The position numbers and the translations under genes are program-made. The notes beneath the pieces were generated by a model. The model saw only the letters and a program-made list of their open reading frames with translations, searched no databases and was not told the origin of the DNA. 64,000 nt of DNA from Methylocystis echinoides (lineage in GTDB: Bacteria; Pseudomonadota; Alphaproteobacteria; Rhizobiales; Beijerinckiaceae): NCBI RefSeq assembly GCF_040687965.1, contig NZ_CP156084.1, positions 1,688,501 through 1,752,500 of the forward strand. The letters run 5' to 3'. Of this stretch, positions 56,912-64,000 are shown in pieces (the stretch's first letter is position 1; every line of letters begins with the position of its first letter).

Positions 56912-57873
56912 CAGGGCGCAACCAGTTCATGGACGCTGAACAAGCCCGACCCGTCGCTCCACACGCGGCGCGACGTCCAGCCGGCCGATTGCGCCATCTC
57001 ACGAAACTGCGGGATGGAATATTTATAGGCGTTTTCCGTGTGGATCGTTTCGCCGGCGCGGAAGCGAAACTGCGCCTCTCCGACGCTGACAAGCTGATCT
57101 TTCAGGCTGACGAGATGCATCTCGACGCGCCCGTCGACCGGGTTGTAGGTCGCCGCGTGGCGGAAGGCGTCGAGATCGAAGCCGCCGGCGAGTTCGCGGT
57201 TGATGCGCGCCAGCAGGTTGAGATTGAAGGCTGCGGTCACCCCCGCTGCGTCGTCATAGGCGCGAACAAGCCGGCGGGGGTCTTTCTTCAGATCGACGCC
57301 AATGACGAGCCTTGCGTCGGGCGAGAGCGTCTCGCGCATCGCGGCGAGCAAGCGCGTCGCCTCCATGGGCGGGAAATTGCCGATCGTCGAGCCGGGGAAA
57401 AATCCGAGCTTCCTGCGTTGCGCCACATCGGCGGGAAGCGCGATCGGCGCCGAGAAATCCGCCGCGATCAGCCTCACGTCGAGCTTGGGAAATCTCACGC
57501 GCAGCCGCGCCTGCGCGTCGGCGAGCGCGCTTTGAGAAATGTCGATCGGGATATAGGCGCCAAGCCCGCCGACCGCTCCGAGCAGAATCTCGGTCTTAAC
57601 GCTGGAGCCGGAGCCGAATTCCACGAGGACGGTCTCGTCGCCGACGCCTTGCAGCATCTCAGGGGCGTGAGCTTCGAGAATGCCGATTTCGGTTCGCGTT
57701 GGATAATATTCCGGCAGGCCGGTGATCTCTTCGAAGAGCGCGCTGCCGACCGCGTCATAGAGAAAGCGACAGGGAAGGCTCTTGTGCGGCCGCGACAGGC
57801 CGCTCAGGACGGCGGCGGCGAAGTCGTCGCCTGGAGCCTGAAACGGCGCGGCGCGTTCCCTTGCTTCCGCCAT
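56911..57873 (-). CDS. egtD: L-histidine N-alpha-methyltransferase
   Basis: 320 residues. Trimethylates histidine with three SAM to give hercynine, the first committed step of ergothioneine synthesis. Family blocks: FLYDAVGSALFEEITGLPEYYPTRTE (shown as FLYDAVGSALF and LPEYYPTRTE), the SAM site VEFGSGSSVKTEILL, FFPGSTIGNFPP, GVDLKKDP, and AYDDAAGVTAAFNLNLLAR in the histidine pocket. Start overlaps the egtB stop by one base. No glutamate-cysteine ligase or EgtC gene is present nearby. Confidence 0.95.
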   Translation of the reverse strand: MAEARERAAPFQAPGDDFAAAVLSGLSRPHKSLPCRFLYDAVGSALFEEITGLPEYYPTRTEIGILEAHAPEMLQGVGDETVLVEFGSGSSVKTEILLGAVGGLGAYIPIDISQSALADAQARLRVRFPKLDVRLIAADFSAPIALPADVAQRRKLGFFPGSTIGNFPPMEATRLLAAMRETLSPDARLVIGVDLKKDPRRLVRAYDDAAGVTAAFNLNLLARINRELAGGFDLDAFRHAATYNPVDGRVEMHLVSLKDQLVSVGEAQFRFRAGETIHTENAYKYSIPQFREMAQSAGWTSRRVWSDGSGLFSVHELVAP

Positions 57874-59156
57874 TACGCCGCCTCCGAGGCGAGGCGCAGG
57901 CCGAGGAACTGCCAGCGCTGATGCGGGTAGAAGAAGTTACGATAGGTCGCGCGCGCATGGCCGCGCGGCGTCGCGCAGGAGCCGCCGCGCAGCACATGCT
58001 GAGAGACCATGAACTTGCCGTTATATTCGCCGAGCGCGCCCTTGGGCGGGCGATAGCCGGGGTAGGGCAGATAGGCGCTCTGCGTCCATTCCCAGACGTC
58101 GCCGAACATCTGGCGCGGCGCGCCGTTCGAGGGTCCGGCCGGCAGCGGACGCAAGGCGCCCGTCGCGAGCGAATTGCCCTCCTGCGGCGCCGTCGCCGCC
58201 GCGACCTCCCATTCGAACTCCGTCGGCAGGCGCTTGCCGGCCCAGCGCGCGAAGGCGTCGGCTTCGTAATAGCTGACATGCGCGACCGGCGCGTCGTCGT
58301 CGAGCGGCTGCAGCCCGTGAAGCGACATTTGGAGCCAGGCGCCGTCGCGCCGCTCCCAATAGAGCGGCGCGCGCCAGTTTTCGCGCTCGACGGTCGTCCA
58401 GCCGTCCGAGAGCCACAGCGTCGGCGTCTCATAGCCGCCGTCGGCCATGAACGCCAACCACTCCCCGTTCGTGACCAAGCGATCAGCGAGCCGGAAGGGG
58501 TGAATGAGCGCGTCGTGGCGCGGCCCCTCGTTGTCGAAGGCAAACCCATCGCCGGCATGGCCGACTGGAAAGACGCCGCCGGGAAAATCGATCCAGCGCA
58601 TCGGCTCGCGCGCCTCCCGACGCGCGCGGGGCGGCGCCTCGCGATAGGCCGGCCGCAAAGGGTTCGCGGCGAAGAGGGCGAGGATGTCGGTAAGCATCAG
58701 CTCCTGGTGCTGCTGCTCGTGGTTGATCCCGACCTCGATCAGACGGCGCCAGGGCGTCGGGTCTTGCTCCGCGAGGAGCTTATCGAGCGCGCGGTCGACA
58801 TGGTCGCGATAGGCGAGGACGCGATCGAGCGGCGGCCACGTCAGCAAGCCGCGCTTGGGCCGCGGCTGGCGGGCGCCCAGCCGCTCGTAATAAGAGTTGA
58901 AGCAATAGGCAAAGGCCTCGTCGAACGGCGTATAGCGCGGGTCGTGCGCGGCGAGGATGAAGGTCTCGAAGAACCAGCTCGTGTGGGCGAGATGCCATTT
59001 CGTCGGACTGGCGTCGTCCATCGCCTGAACCGTCATATCTTCGGCGCTCAGCGGGGCGGCGATCTCCAAGGAGAGCCTGCGCGTTTCGAAGAGGCGCGCG
59101 CCGAGGGGACGCGCGTCTGCGAGCGGCCTGCCAGGGGCCAGTGCGGCTGCAACCAT
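57873..59156 (-). CDS. egtB: Ergothioneine biosynthesis iron-dependent sulfoxide synthase
   Basis: 427 residues. N-terminal DinB-like helical domain with the iron-binding His: WHLAHTSWFFETF and GINHEQQHQELMLTD (HxxxHxE-type). C-terminal formylglycine-enzyme-like domain with FPGGVFPVGH, NGEWLAFMADGGYETP, RLPTEFEWEVAA and VWEWTQSAYLPYPGYRP, ending RATYRNFFYPHQRWQFLGLRLA. It joins hercynine with cysteine or gamma-glutamylcysteine. Start at MVAAALAPG, which gives the family length. Confidence 0.95.
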   Translation of the reverse strand: MVAAALAPGRPLADARPLGARLFETRRLSLEIAAPLSAEDMTVQAMDDASPTKWHLAHTSWFFETFILAAHDPRYTPFDEAFAYCFNSYYERLGARQPRPKRGLLTWPPLDRVLAYRDHVDRALDKLLAEQDPTPWRRLIEVGINHEQQHQELMLTDILALFAANPLRPAYREAPPRARREAREPMRWIDFPGGVFPVGHAGDGFAFDNEGPRHDALIHPFRLADRLVTNGEWLAFMADGGYETPTLWLSDGWTTVERENWRAPLYWERRDGAWLQMSLHGLQPLDDDAPVAHVSYYEADAFARWAGKRLPTEFEWEVAAATAPQEGNSLATGALRPLPAGPSNGAPRQMFGDVWEWTQSAYLPYPGYRPPKGALGEYNGKFMVSQHVLRGGSCATPRGHARATYRNFFYPHQRWQFLGLRLASEAA

Positions 59157-59259
59157 GCCACGTCTCCTTTGGGCGCCGTCCCGGCGACGATCGGGCAGGA
59201 AGGGCATATAGGGCGGCGGCGCGGTCTGAAGCGGCGTCGCGCGGTTTTCGCCGACGTCG

Positions 59260-60813
59260 CTATTCCGCCGCCGACCGCCTGTCTTGCCGCGCCGCCAGAC
59301 GAATCCCGCGCTGCGCGAAATAGCGCTCGAGCGCGGCGGGCGCCGCGGCGGGATCGGCGAGCGCGACATAGCCGTCCGGCCGGACCAGATAGAGAGCGTC
59401 GCGTTTCAGGCCGGCCGCGACATGCGTCGGTCCCCAGTCGAAGACATGGAGCGGCAAGCCGTGATCGGCGCACCAGGCCGCGAGCGCGGGGCCGGCCGCG
59501 CCATAGACATGCGCCTGCCAGCTCAGCTCGGAGAGGGGCGCGAAATTGTCGGAGCCATCCATCGGCGCCCATGGCAGGCGGTCGCCGCCCGCAACGGCGC
59601 CGGCTTCGCCCACGCTGAGCGGACCGCCGCGGTAGTTCAGCGCGATTTGCGAGACGTTGCGGAAAATATAATCGCGCACCGGCGCAAGGCGCATGAGCCT
59701 CGGCAGCAGCAAAGGGGTTGCGCGCGTGCGCAGGAAGTCTGCGAGGCGTCCCTCCGCCGTCGCGAAGCTGAAGACGCGGTCCGTCGTCGCCACCAGCCGC
59801 CGCGCGAAGCCGATGCGCTCGGCCTCGTAACTGTCGAGCAGGTCCTCCGGCGCGAAGCCGCCGACGACCGCGGCGAGTTTCCAGGCGAGATTGACGGCGT
59901 CGCCGATGCCGGTGTTCATCCCCTGTCCGCCGGCGGGGCTGTGAATATGCCCGGCGTCGCCCAGGAGAAAGACGCGCCCGAAGCGGAAGCGCGCCGCGAC
60001 CCGATGATGCACATGATAGGTCGAGAACCAGTTGAGCGTCTCGACCTTGACCTTCATATGGTCGATTGCGCGCGCGCCGACGTCGTCGAATGTCAGCGTC
60101 CGAGCCCGCTCCGCTCGCGCGTCGCGCACCGTGCCGACAAGCCGCGCCCGTCCTTCGCCCGGCATGGGAAAAACGGCCAGAAAGTCGGCCTCGTCGAGAT
60201 CGACGTGCAATTCGCCGTTAAGCGCCGGCCCCGACGCCGCGACATCGGCGACGTAGAAGACACGCTGGTACGCGCCGCCCGGAAAGCCGGCGCGCATGAG
60301 ACTCCGCACCGTCGAATGCGCGCCGTCGCAGCCGGCGAGAAACGGCGCCTCGCAGATCTCCTCGCGTCCGTCGGGGCCGCACAACGTCGCCCGAATATGG
60401 CCGTCCGCGTCGGCGACCTGCACGAGCTCTGTCCGGCGCGCAACGGCGAGGCCGGATTTTTCAAGGCGCTCGATCAGCAGGCGCTCATGCGCGTCCTGCG
60501 GAAAGACTTCCAGAAACGGATAGGCGGTCAGCCGCTCGCCGACGAATTCGAACGGGATGCGCGCAACCTTCTCGCCGCGCGCCCAGAGATTGGCCGCCGC
60601 GACGCGGCGCCCTCGCGCGATTACGGCGTCGGCGAGATCGAGCTGGCGATAGAGCTCCAATGTGCGCGCGTGGATCGCGAGCGCCCGCGAGGTTTCGCCT
60701 GGTCCTTCGCTCTTGTCGACGATCCTGACGGAGACGCCGAATTTCGCGAGCCACAGGGCCAAAACCAGGCCCGTCGGTCCAGCGCCCGCGATGAGAACGT
60801 CCGTGCGGGCCAT
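59260..60813 (-). CDS. FAD-dependent aromatic-ring monooxygenase family protein
   Basis: 517 residues. Rossmann FAD motif DVLIAGAGPTGLVLALWLA, ARTLELY (substrate-entrance region), the DG motif CDGAHSTVRSLM and the second FAD motif RVFLLGDAGHIHSPAGGQGMNTG. It belongs to the PheA/TfdB/MhpA group of flavoprotein hydroxylases, with a C-terminal thioredoxin-like region (from ~385) of typical length. Substrate unknown. It lies 103 bases upstream of egtB on the same strand; a link to ergothioneine is not expected and may be chance. A palindromic repeat lies just upstream. Confidence 0.85.
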   Translation of the reverse strand: MARTDVLIAGAGPTGLVLALWLAKFGVSVRIVDKSEGPGETSRALAIHARTLELYRQLDLADAVIARGRRVAAANLWARGEKVARIPFEFVGERLTAYPFLEVFPQDAHERLLIERLEKSGLAVARRTELVQVADADGHIRATLCGPDGREEICEAPFLAGCDGAHSTVRSLMRAGFPGGAYQRVFYVADVAASGPALNGELHVDLDEADFLAVFPMPGEGRARLVGTVRDARAERARTLTFDDVGARAIDHMKVKVETLNWFSTYHVHHRVAARFRFGRVFLLGDAGHIHSPAGGQGMNTGIGDAVNLAWKLAAVVGGFAPEDLLDSYEAERIGFARRLVATTDRVFSFATAEGRLADFLRTRATPLLLPRLMRLAPVRDYIFRNVSQIALNYRGGPLSVGEAGAVAGGDRLPWAPMDGSDNFAPLSELSWQAHVYGAAGPALAAWCADHGLPLHVFDWGPTHVAAGLKRDALYLVRPDGYVALADPAAAPAALERYFAQRGIRLAARQDRRSAAE

Positions 60814-60837
60814 CGTAATTCTCCTCGCGTGAGGGAT

Positions 60838-60863
60838 CCCTCTCCCCGCGTGCGGAGAGAGGG
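60838..60863. repeat. CCCTCTCC-type palindromic repeat
   Basis: CCCTCTCC and GGAGAGAGGG flank CCGCGTGC, an element of the common CCCTCTCCCC dispersed type. It lies between the monooxygenase start and the DUF4142 gene stop. Related to the palindrome at 36661-36680. Confidence 0.6.
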
Positions 60864-60957
60864 TGCAGGGGAAAAGCGGTGACAGCCCAGGGGCCTGGCG
60901 TCGGCCGCGCCCCCCAATGACGGGGAGCATGCCCGCCATTGCGCGCGATGCGCAACC

Positions 60958-61524
60958 TTACATGACGCCCGAGGGCTCCTGCAGTTTTTCGGCCCGGTCG
61001 AGATGACGTTGCAGCATGGCGACCGAATTCTGCGCCCAGTCTCTCAGCTGCGCATTGTCGCCGTTCGAGGCGTAGGCCTGGAAGATTCGCAGCGCCTCCT
61101 GATGGCCCTTGATCTGCTGCGTTCTGAACTGCCGGTCGAAATTGCGCTCGGAAGCGGACTTCAGCTGGCTGAGGTTGGTTTGATGCTCATTGTCGAGCGC
61201 GGTGGGGAGCTGCATGCCGCGCCCGCGCTGAACGAGCGATCGCAGCTGGTCGTTCATCTGGGTGTGATCGTCGACGATCATCCGGGCGAAGTTCTTGAAC
61301 TCCGATCCCATCGCCTTGTTCTCGGCCTCCTGTCCCGCCTGGATCTCGAACTGGTTGATGTTCCAGGCCTTGGTGAGGAACTGGTCGGTCGTGAGCCGCT
61401 CGGCCTGTGTGAGCGGCGCGTTCGTCGCGGGATTTTGCTGGGTCTGCTGGCGCATCGTCTGGGCCTGCAGCGGCGTCATGAGAGCGATCGCGAGGACGGC
61501 GCTGGATGCGAGAGCCAGTTTCAT
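60958..61524 (-). CDS. DUF4142 secreted protein
   Basis: 188 residues. Signal peptide (MKLALASSAVLAIALMTPLQA), then a Gln/Asn-rich stretch (TMRQQTQQNPATNAP) and an all-helical DUF4142 domain: FLTKAWNINQFEIQAGQEAE, FARMIVDDHTQMNDQLRSL and FRTQQIKGHQEALRIFQAYA. The fold is ferritin-like by family knowledge. Periplasmic; function uncertain, often stress-linked. About 274 bases separate it from the divergent array of repeat membrane proteins. Confidence 0.85.
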   Translation of the reverse strand: MKLALASSAVLAIALMTPLQAQTMRQQTQQNPATNAPLTQAERLTTDQFLTKAWNINQFEIQAGQEAENKAMGSEFKNFARMIVDDHTQMNDQLRSLVQRGRGMQLPTALDNEHQTNLSQLKSASERNFDRQFRTQQIKGHQEALRIFQAYASNGDNAQLRDWAQNSVAMLQRHLDRAEKLQEPSGVM

Positions 61525-61798
61525 GTGAGACTCCTTTGAATCCCCCCGCCCTCAACGCGTCGGCGCCCTCGCCGTTCCTCCCAGAAAACCCTGCGCGGCG
61601 AGGGGCTTGCGCTCGCCTGCCTGCATGTTCGGGTCAGGCGTCGACAATGATCGTTCCTGCGGCCAGCCGCGCTTGTCAGCGCCCGTCCCGATCCCACTCT
61701 AGACAGTCGGGCAAGCTCGCGGGCTCCAGACCTTTTCCTCGAGCGTTGGGTCGGACGTCCTCGCCCTCGCGCCTTCATTCATGCAGGGAGTGAAGCTC

Positions 61799-62410
61799 AT
61801 GTCTGTCGCCTTTCGAAAGGAAGCCAGGCCAGTGGGCGGCGTCGTCGGCGCCGGCGTCGTCGATGCGGCGGGAGGCGCCGCCGCGATCATCCTCGCGATC
61901 TGCGGCCTCGCGGGCGTCGAGCCGCCGATGTTGGCGGCGATCGCGGCGCTCGTCGTGAGCGGCGCGCTGCTCGCCCGCGCTGGAATGATCGCTTCCGCCC
62001 TGTCCGCCGCGGACGCCTCGGCCGGTCTTGCAATGATCGGGGATTTCGGCGGCGCGCTCACGGCGCTGTTCCTGGCCGGAGTCGGCGGGCTTGCGCTTGG
62101 GATTCTCGCGCTTCTCGACGTCGCGCCGCTCGCCTTGACGGCCGTGGCCGTGATCGGCTTCGGGGGAGCGCTTCTATTGAGCAATGGCGCCGGCGCGCTC
62201 ATGCGCAACGTCCCGGATGGAGCGCAGGCTTCGGAAATCGCGCCCGCGATCGCGGGTCTCGTCGCGCTCGTGCTTGGCGTTCTGGCGCTGGCGCAGACCG
62301 GGGGCTTCCCGCTCGTGCTGTCGGCGCTGCTCATTCTCGGCGCCGGGGTCCTGATCTCCGGCGGCGGCCTCGCCCTGATGATGCAGGCGGTGACGCTGCG
62401 TCGCGCCTGA
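61799..62410 (+). CDS. Triple-repeat membrane protein, array gene 1
   Basis: 203 residues from MSVAFRKEARPVGG with GGGAG-like GCAGGGAG upstream (start 61781 is less likely). Three two-helix units: IILAICGLAGV...AAIAALVVSGALL, ALGILALLDV...VIGFGGALLL and LVLGVLALAQT...LILGAGVLISGGG. It shares the pattern with the next two genes and with 1320-1994. Expect six helices in the inner membrane and only short loops. No catalytic or transport motif is known. Confidence 0.8.
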   Translation: MSVAFRKEARPVGGVVGAGVVDAAGGAAAIILAICGLAGVEPPMLAAIAALVVSGALLARAGMIASALSAADASAGLAMIGDFGGALTALFLAGVGGLALGILALLDVAPLALTAVAVIGFGGALLLSNGAGALMRNVPDGAQASEIAPAIAGLVALVLGVLALAQTGGFPLVLSALLILGAGVLISGGGLALMMQAVTLRRA

Positions 62411-62424
62411 ACGGGAGACGCGCC

Positions 62425-63063
62425 ATGGCGACTGCGGCGGAAACCCGCGCCGGCTGGACCTATGAAGCCTTTGACGTGGTCGCGAGCTTGAGCGCAATCA
62501 CGCTTGCGGCGTGTGGCCTCGCCGGCGTCGTTGCGCCCATCATGGCCGTAGCGGCGACAATGGTGCTCGGCGTCGCTTTGGCCGCGAACGGCGCGCGTCT
62601 CTTGCGCTGTTACGCGCGTCGCGACGCGAGCGGCCCGCTGCGTTATTCGATCGTCGTCGCAGGGTTGGCCGGCGCAGCGCTTGCGGTCATCGCGCTGGCG
62701 GGGGCCGATCCCGCGGTGCTGACGCCTGTCGCAAGCATGGTTTTCGGCGCCGGCCTCGTGCTCAAAAGCAACGTTCTGTGGGAACTTCAGTCTATCCATG
62801 AGATCGGCGGGGGTCAGAGCGAAGGCGCCGCGACGGGGGGCAGCCCGGCGTTCCTGTCTCTCGCCGGCTTTACGTCGGGCGCTCTCGGGGCCATCGCCGC
62901 CGCAGGGGGGCCAAATGATCTTACGCTCAATCTTGCCGCCCTGATCGTTGCGGCGTCCGCCCTTGTCCTGTCGAGCGCCAGCGCCACGGCCGTGACGGCG
63001 CGGATCGTTCGTCCGTTCTCTCTGATGCGCCATGCCGTGCGCGAGCCGCGCAAGGCGGGCTGA
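62425..63063 (+). CDS. Triple-repeat membrane protein, array gene 2
   Basis: 212 residues; GGGAGA before the ATG. The most divergent member: TLAACGLAGVVAPIMAV, VIALAGADPAVLTPVASMV and then GGPNDLTLNLAALIVAASAL, the last almost identical to GAPNDLTLNLAALLVLGA in the protein at 1320-1994. Basic C-terminal tail (MRHAVREPRKAG). Starts 14 bases after gene 1, so one operon. Confidence 0.8.
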   Translation: MATAAETRAGWTYEAFDVVASLSAITLAACGLAGVVAPIMAVAATMVLGVALAANGARLLRCYARRDASGPLRYSIVVAGLAGAALAVIALAGADPAVLTPVASMVFGAGLVLKSNVLWELQSIHEIGGGQSEGAATGGSPAFLSLAGFTSGALGAIAAAGGPNDLTLNLAALIVAASALVLSSASATAVTARIVRPFSLMRHAVREPRKAG

Positions 63064-63121
63064 GTTTCTCTCATCGACCAAAGCTGCGCTTCGGATCGTG
63101 GCCAAGTAGAAGGACAAAGCC

Positions 63122-63790
63122 ATGTCAGTCGCACCTGAAAGCCCTATGCGCCAGAATGCGCCGGCCGCCTTCGGCGGCCTGGTCGACGCCATCGGCGGCG
63201 TCGCCACGGCCGTTCTTGCGATTTGCGGCCTGGCGGACATCAATCCGCCGGTCATGATCGCGGCGGCGACCATCATTTTCGGCGTGGCTTTGCTCCTGGA
63301 GGGGAGCGCCTGCGTCGCCGAATTCGCGCAGATCGCAAGATCGGATCGCGACGCCATCGAGATGGAGCCGGGTGGCAATGTCGCCGCCGTTCTGCTTATC
63401 GGGGCGGCCGGGATCGTGCTCGGCGTTCTCGCCCTCGTGGGATTCAACGCGGGCCTTCTCGTTCCGTCGGCGGTGATCGCCTTCGGCGTCGCCATGGTTT
63501 TGGGCAGCAGCCTGGTTCCGCAACTCCATGCGATGCGCCATGCCGCGCACCCCGGCCTCGCCGAGAGCCGCTTCGCCGCGCGCGAGGTTCTCGTCTCGCA
63601 GATCGCGTCCGGCTCGTCCGTGGCTCAATCGCTCGCCGGCCTCGCGGCGATCGTGCTCGGGATTCTCGCGCTCGCCGGCCTCAATCAACCGACCCTCATT
63701 CTCGTGGCGCTGTTGCAGTTGGGCGTGACGCTGGTCGTCACCGGCGGCGCGTTGACGGCGACGCTTTTCGGCGCGATGCAGCGACGCTGA
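63122..63790 (+). CDS. Triple-repeat membrane protein, array gene 3
   Basis: 222 residues; AAGGA before the ATG. Closest relative of the protein at 1320-1994: FGGLVDAIGGVATAVLAICG against YGGLIDAVGGVATVVLAICG, GAAGIVLGVLAL against GAAGIVLGILAL, and QIASGSS...GLAAIVLGILALAG against EMASGSA...GLTAIVLGVIALAG. Three two-helix repeats, six helices in all. It follows gene 2 by 58 bases. Confidence 0.85.
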   Translation: MSVAPESPMRQNAPAAFGGLVDAIGGVATAVLAICGLADINPPVMIAAATIIFGVALLLEGSACVAEFAQIARSDRDAIEMEPGGNVAAVLLIGAAGIVLGVLALVGFNAGLLVPSAVIAFGVAMVLGSSLVPQLHAMRHAAHPGLAESRFAAREVLVSQIASGSSVAQSLAGLAAIVLGILALAGLNQPTLILVALLQLGVTLVVTGGALTATLFGAMQRR

Positions 63791-63840
63791 CCGCGCGCGC
63801 TTCGTCCAAGGCTCCCGCGCGGGACGGCGTTGCGTAGCGC

Positions 63841-64000
63841 CTACCGCGCCTGATAGGCGACGATCCGAAGGACGGGCGTCCGGGGCGGGGCCGCGGACGC
63901 CCGCGCCCTCGGCGCATAAAACAAGAGAAGGCAAATAAGACCCGCCGCAAGCGCGCAGACGCCGGTCAGGAGCAAGCCAATGGCCGCAGCCGTCCAGTCT
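63841..64000 (-). CDS. Partial membrane protein gene (C-terminal end only)
   Basis: The minus strand is open from the right window edge to a TAG at 63841. The visible ~52 residues hold one clear membrane helix (AIGLLLTGVCALAAGLICLL) and a short polar tail ending PVLRIVAYQAR. The rest of the gene lies outside the window, so the family cannot be named. Confidence 0.45.
   Translation of the reverse strand, partial: DWTAAAIGLLLTGVCALAAGLICLLLFYAPRARASAAPPRTPVLRIVAYQAR

Noticed and set aside
57861-60882. Two plus-strand ORFs of 585 and 532 residues
   Set aside because: Antisense shadows of egtB and the FAD monooxygenase, both of which have full family motifs.
61699-63495. 598-residue minus-strand ORF rich in Ala/Pro/Ser/Arg
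   Set aside because: Antisense shadow of the triple-repeat membrane protein array.

Overview
The window is a high-GC stretch of a bacterial chromosome with dense, often overlapping genes. The gene set points to an alphaproteobacterium of the Hyphomicrobiales (Rhizobiales) type: an Irr-like iron/heme regulator, a class I-type PHA synthase, ergothioneine genes egtB/egtD, a CsbD-like stress protein, an apparent leucine-rich leader peptide before leuA, and palindromic intergenic repeats of a kind common in that order. A Methylocystis/Beijerinckiaceae-like host would fit, but this is an impression and not proven by any gene here. No phage, IS element, integrase or CRISPR array was seen.

Layout. 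1-2.4 kb: an SGNH hydrolase-like envelope protein, a six-helix repeat membrane protein and a small unknown. 2.5-10.3 kb: a probable lysine/2-aminoadipate catabolic locus, with an ornithine-aminotransferase-like enzyme divergent from aminoadipate-semialdehyde dehydrogenase (amaB), 2-oxoadipate dioxygenase/decarboxylase (hglS), a DUF763 protein, a radical SAM protein and an OYE-type ene-reductase, the last five in one direction. 10.2-16.8 kb: a SagB-like double nitroreductase, a second SGNH protein, an ArsB/SLC13-type transporter and several small unknowns. 16.8-23.1 kb: PBP1A-type peptidoglycan synthase, dnaN, a rhomboid protease and an OmpA-like protein. 23.2-34.6 kb: carbon-storage and central metabolism, with glycogen phosphorylase, bactofilin, PHA synthase, a divergent PRPP synthase translationally coupled to a short second PhaC-like protein, a kinase-like protein, a phosphoribosyltransferase and PEP synthase.

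34.8-45.6 kb: a small His/Trp/Arg-rich exported protein with a clear terminator, an OprB-like porin, leuA with a leader peptide and possible attenuator, a GNAT, a lytic transglycosylase, irr, divergent galU/galE, a polyphosphate:AMP phosphotransferase and tRNA-Arg(CCT). 46.5-55.6 kb: a signalling block, with a UrtA/AmiC-like periplasmic binding protein, a membrane hybrid histidine kinase, a single-domain response regulator and a REC-class III nucleotide cyclase in one run, facing a second cytoplasmic multi-sensor hybrid kinase. 55.9-60.8 kb: an FAD monooxygenase, egtB, egtD and a DUF5996 protein in one direction, the last three overlapping by one base each. 61-64 kb: a DUF4142 secreted protein and a tandem array of three paralogous six-helix membrane proteins, each built from three repeats of a two-helix unit. 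The protein at 1.3-2.0 kb is a fourth member of this family.

The most likely undescribed items are the triple-repeat membrane protein family and the binding-protein/phosphorelay/cyclase cassette. All functional names come from recognising motifs by eye; no database search was run.
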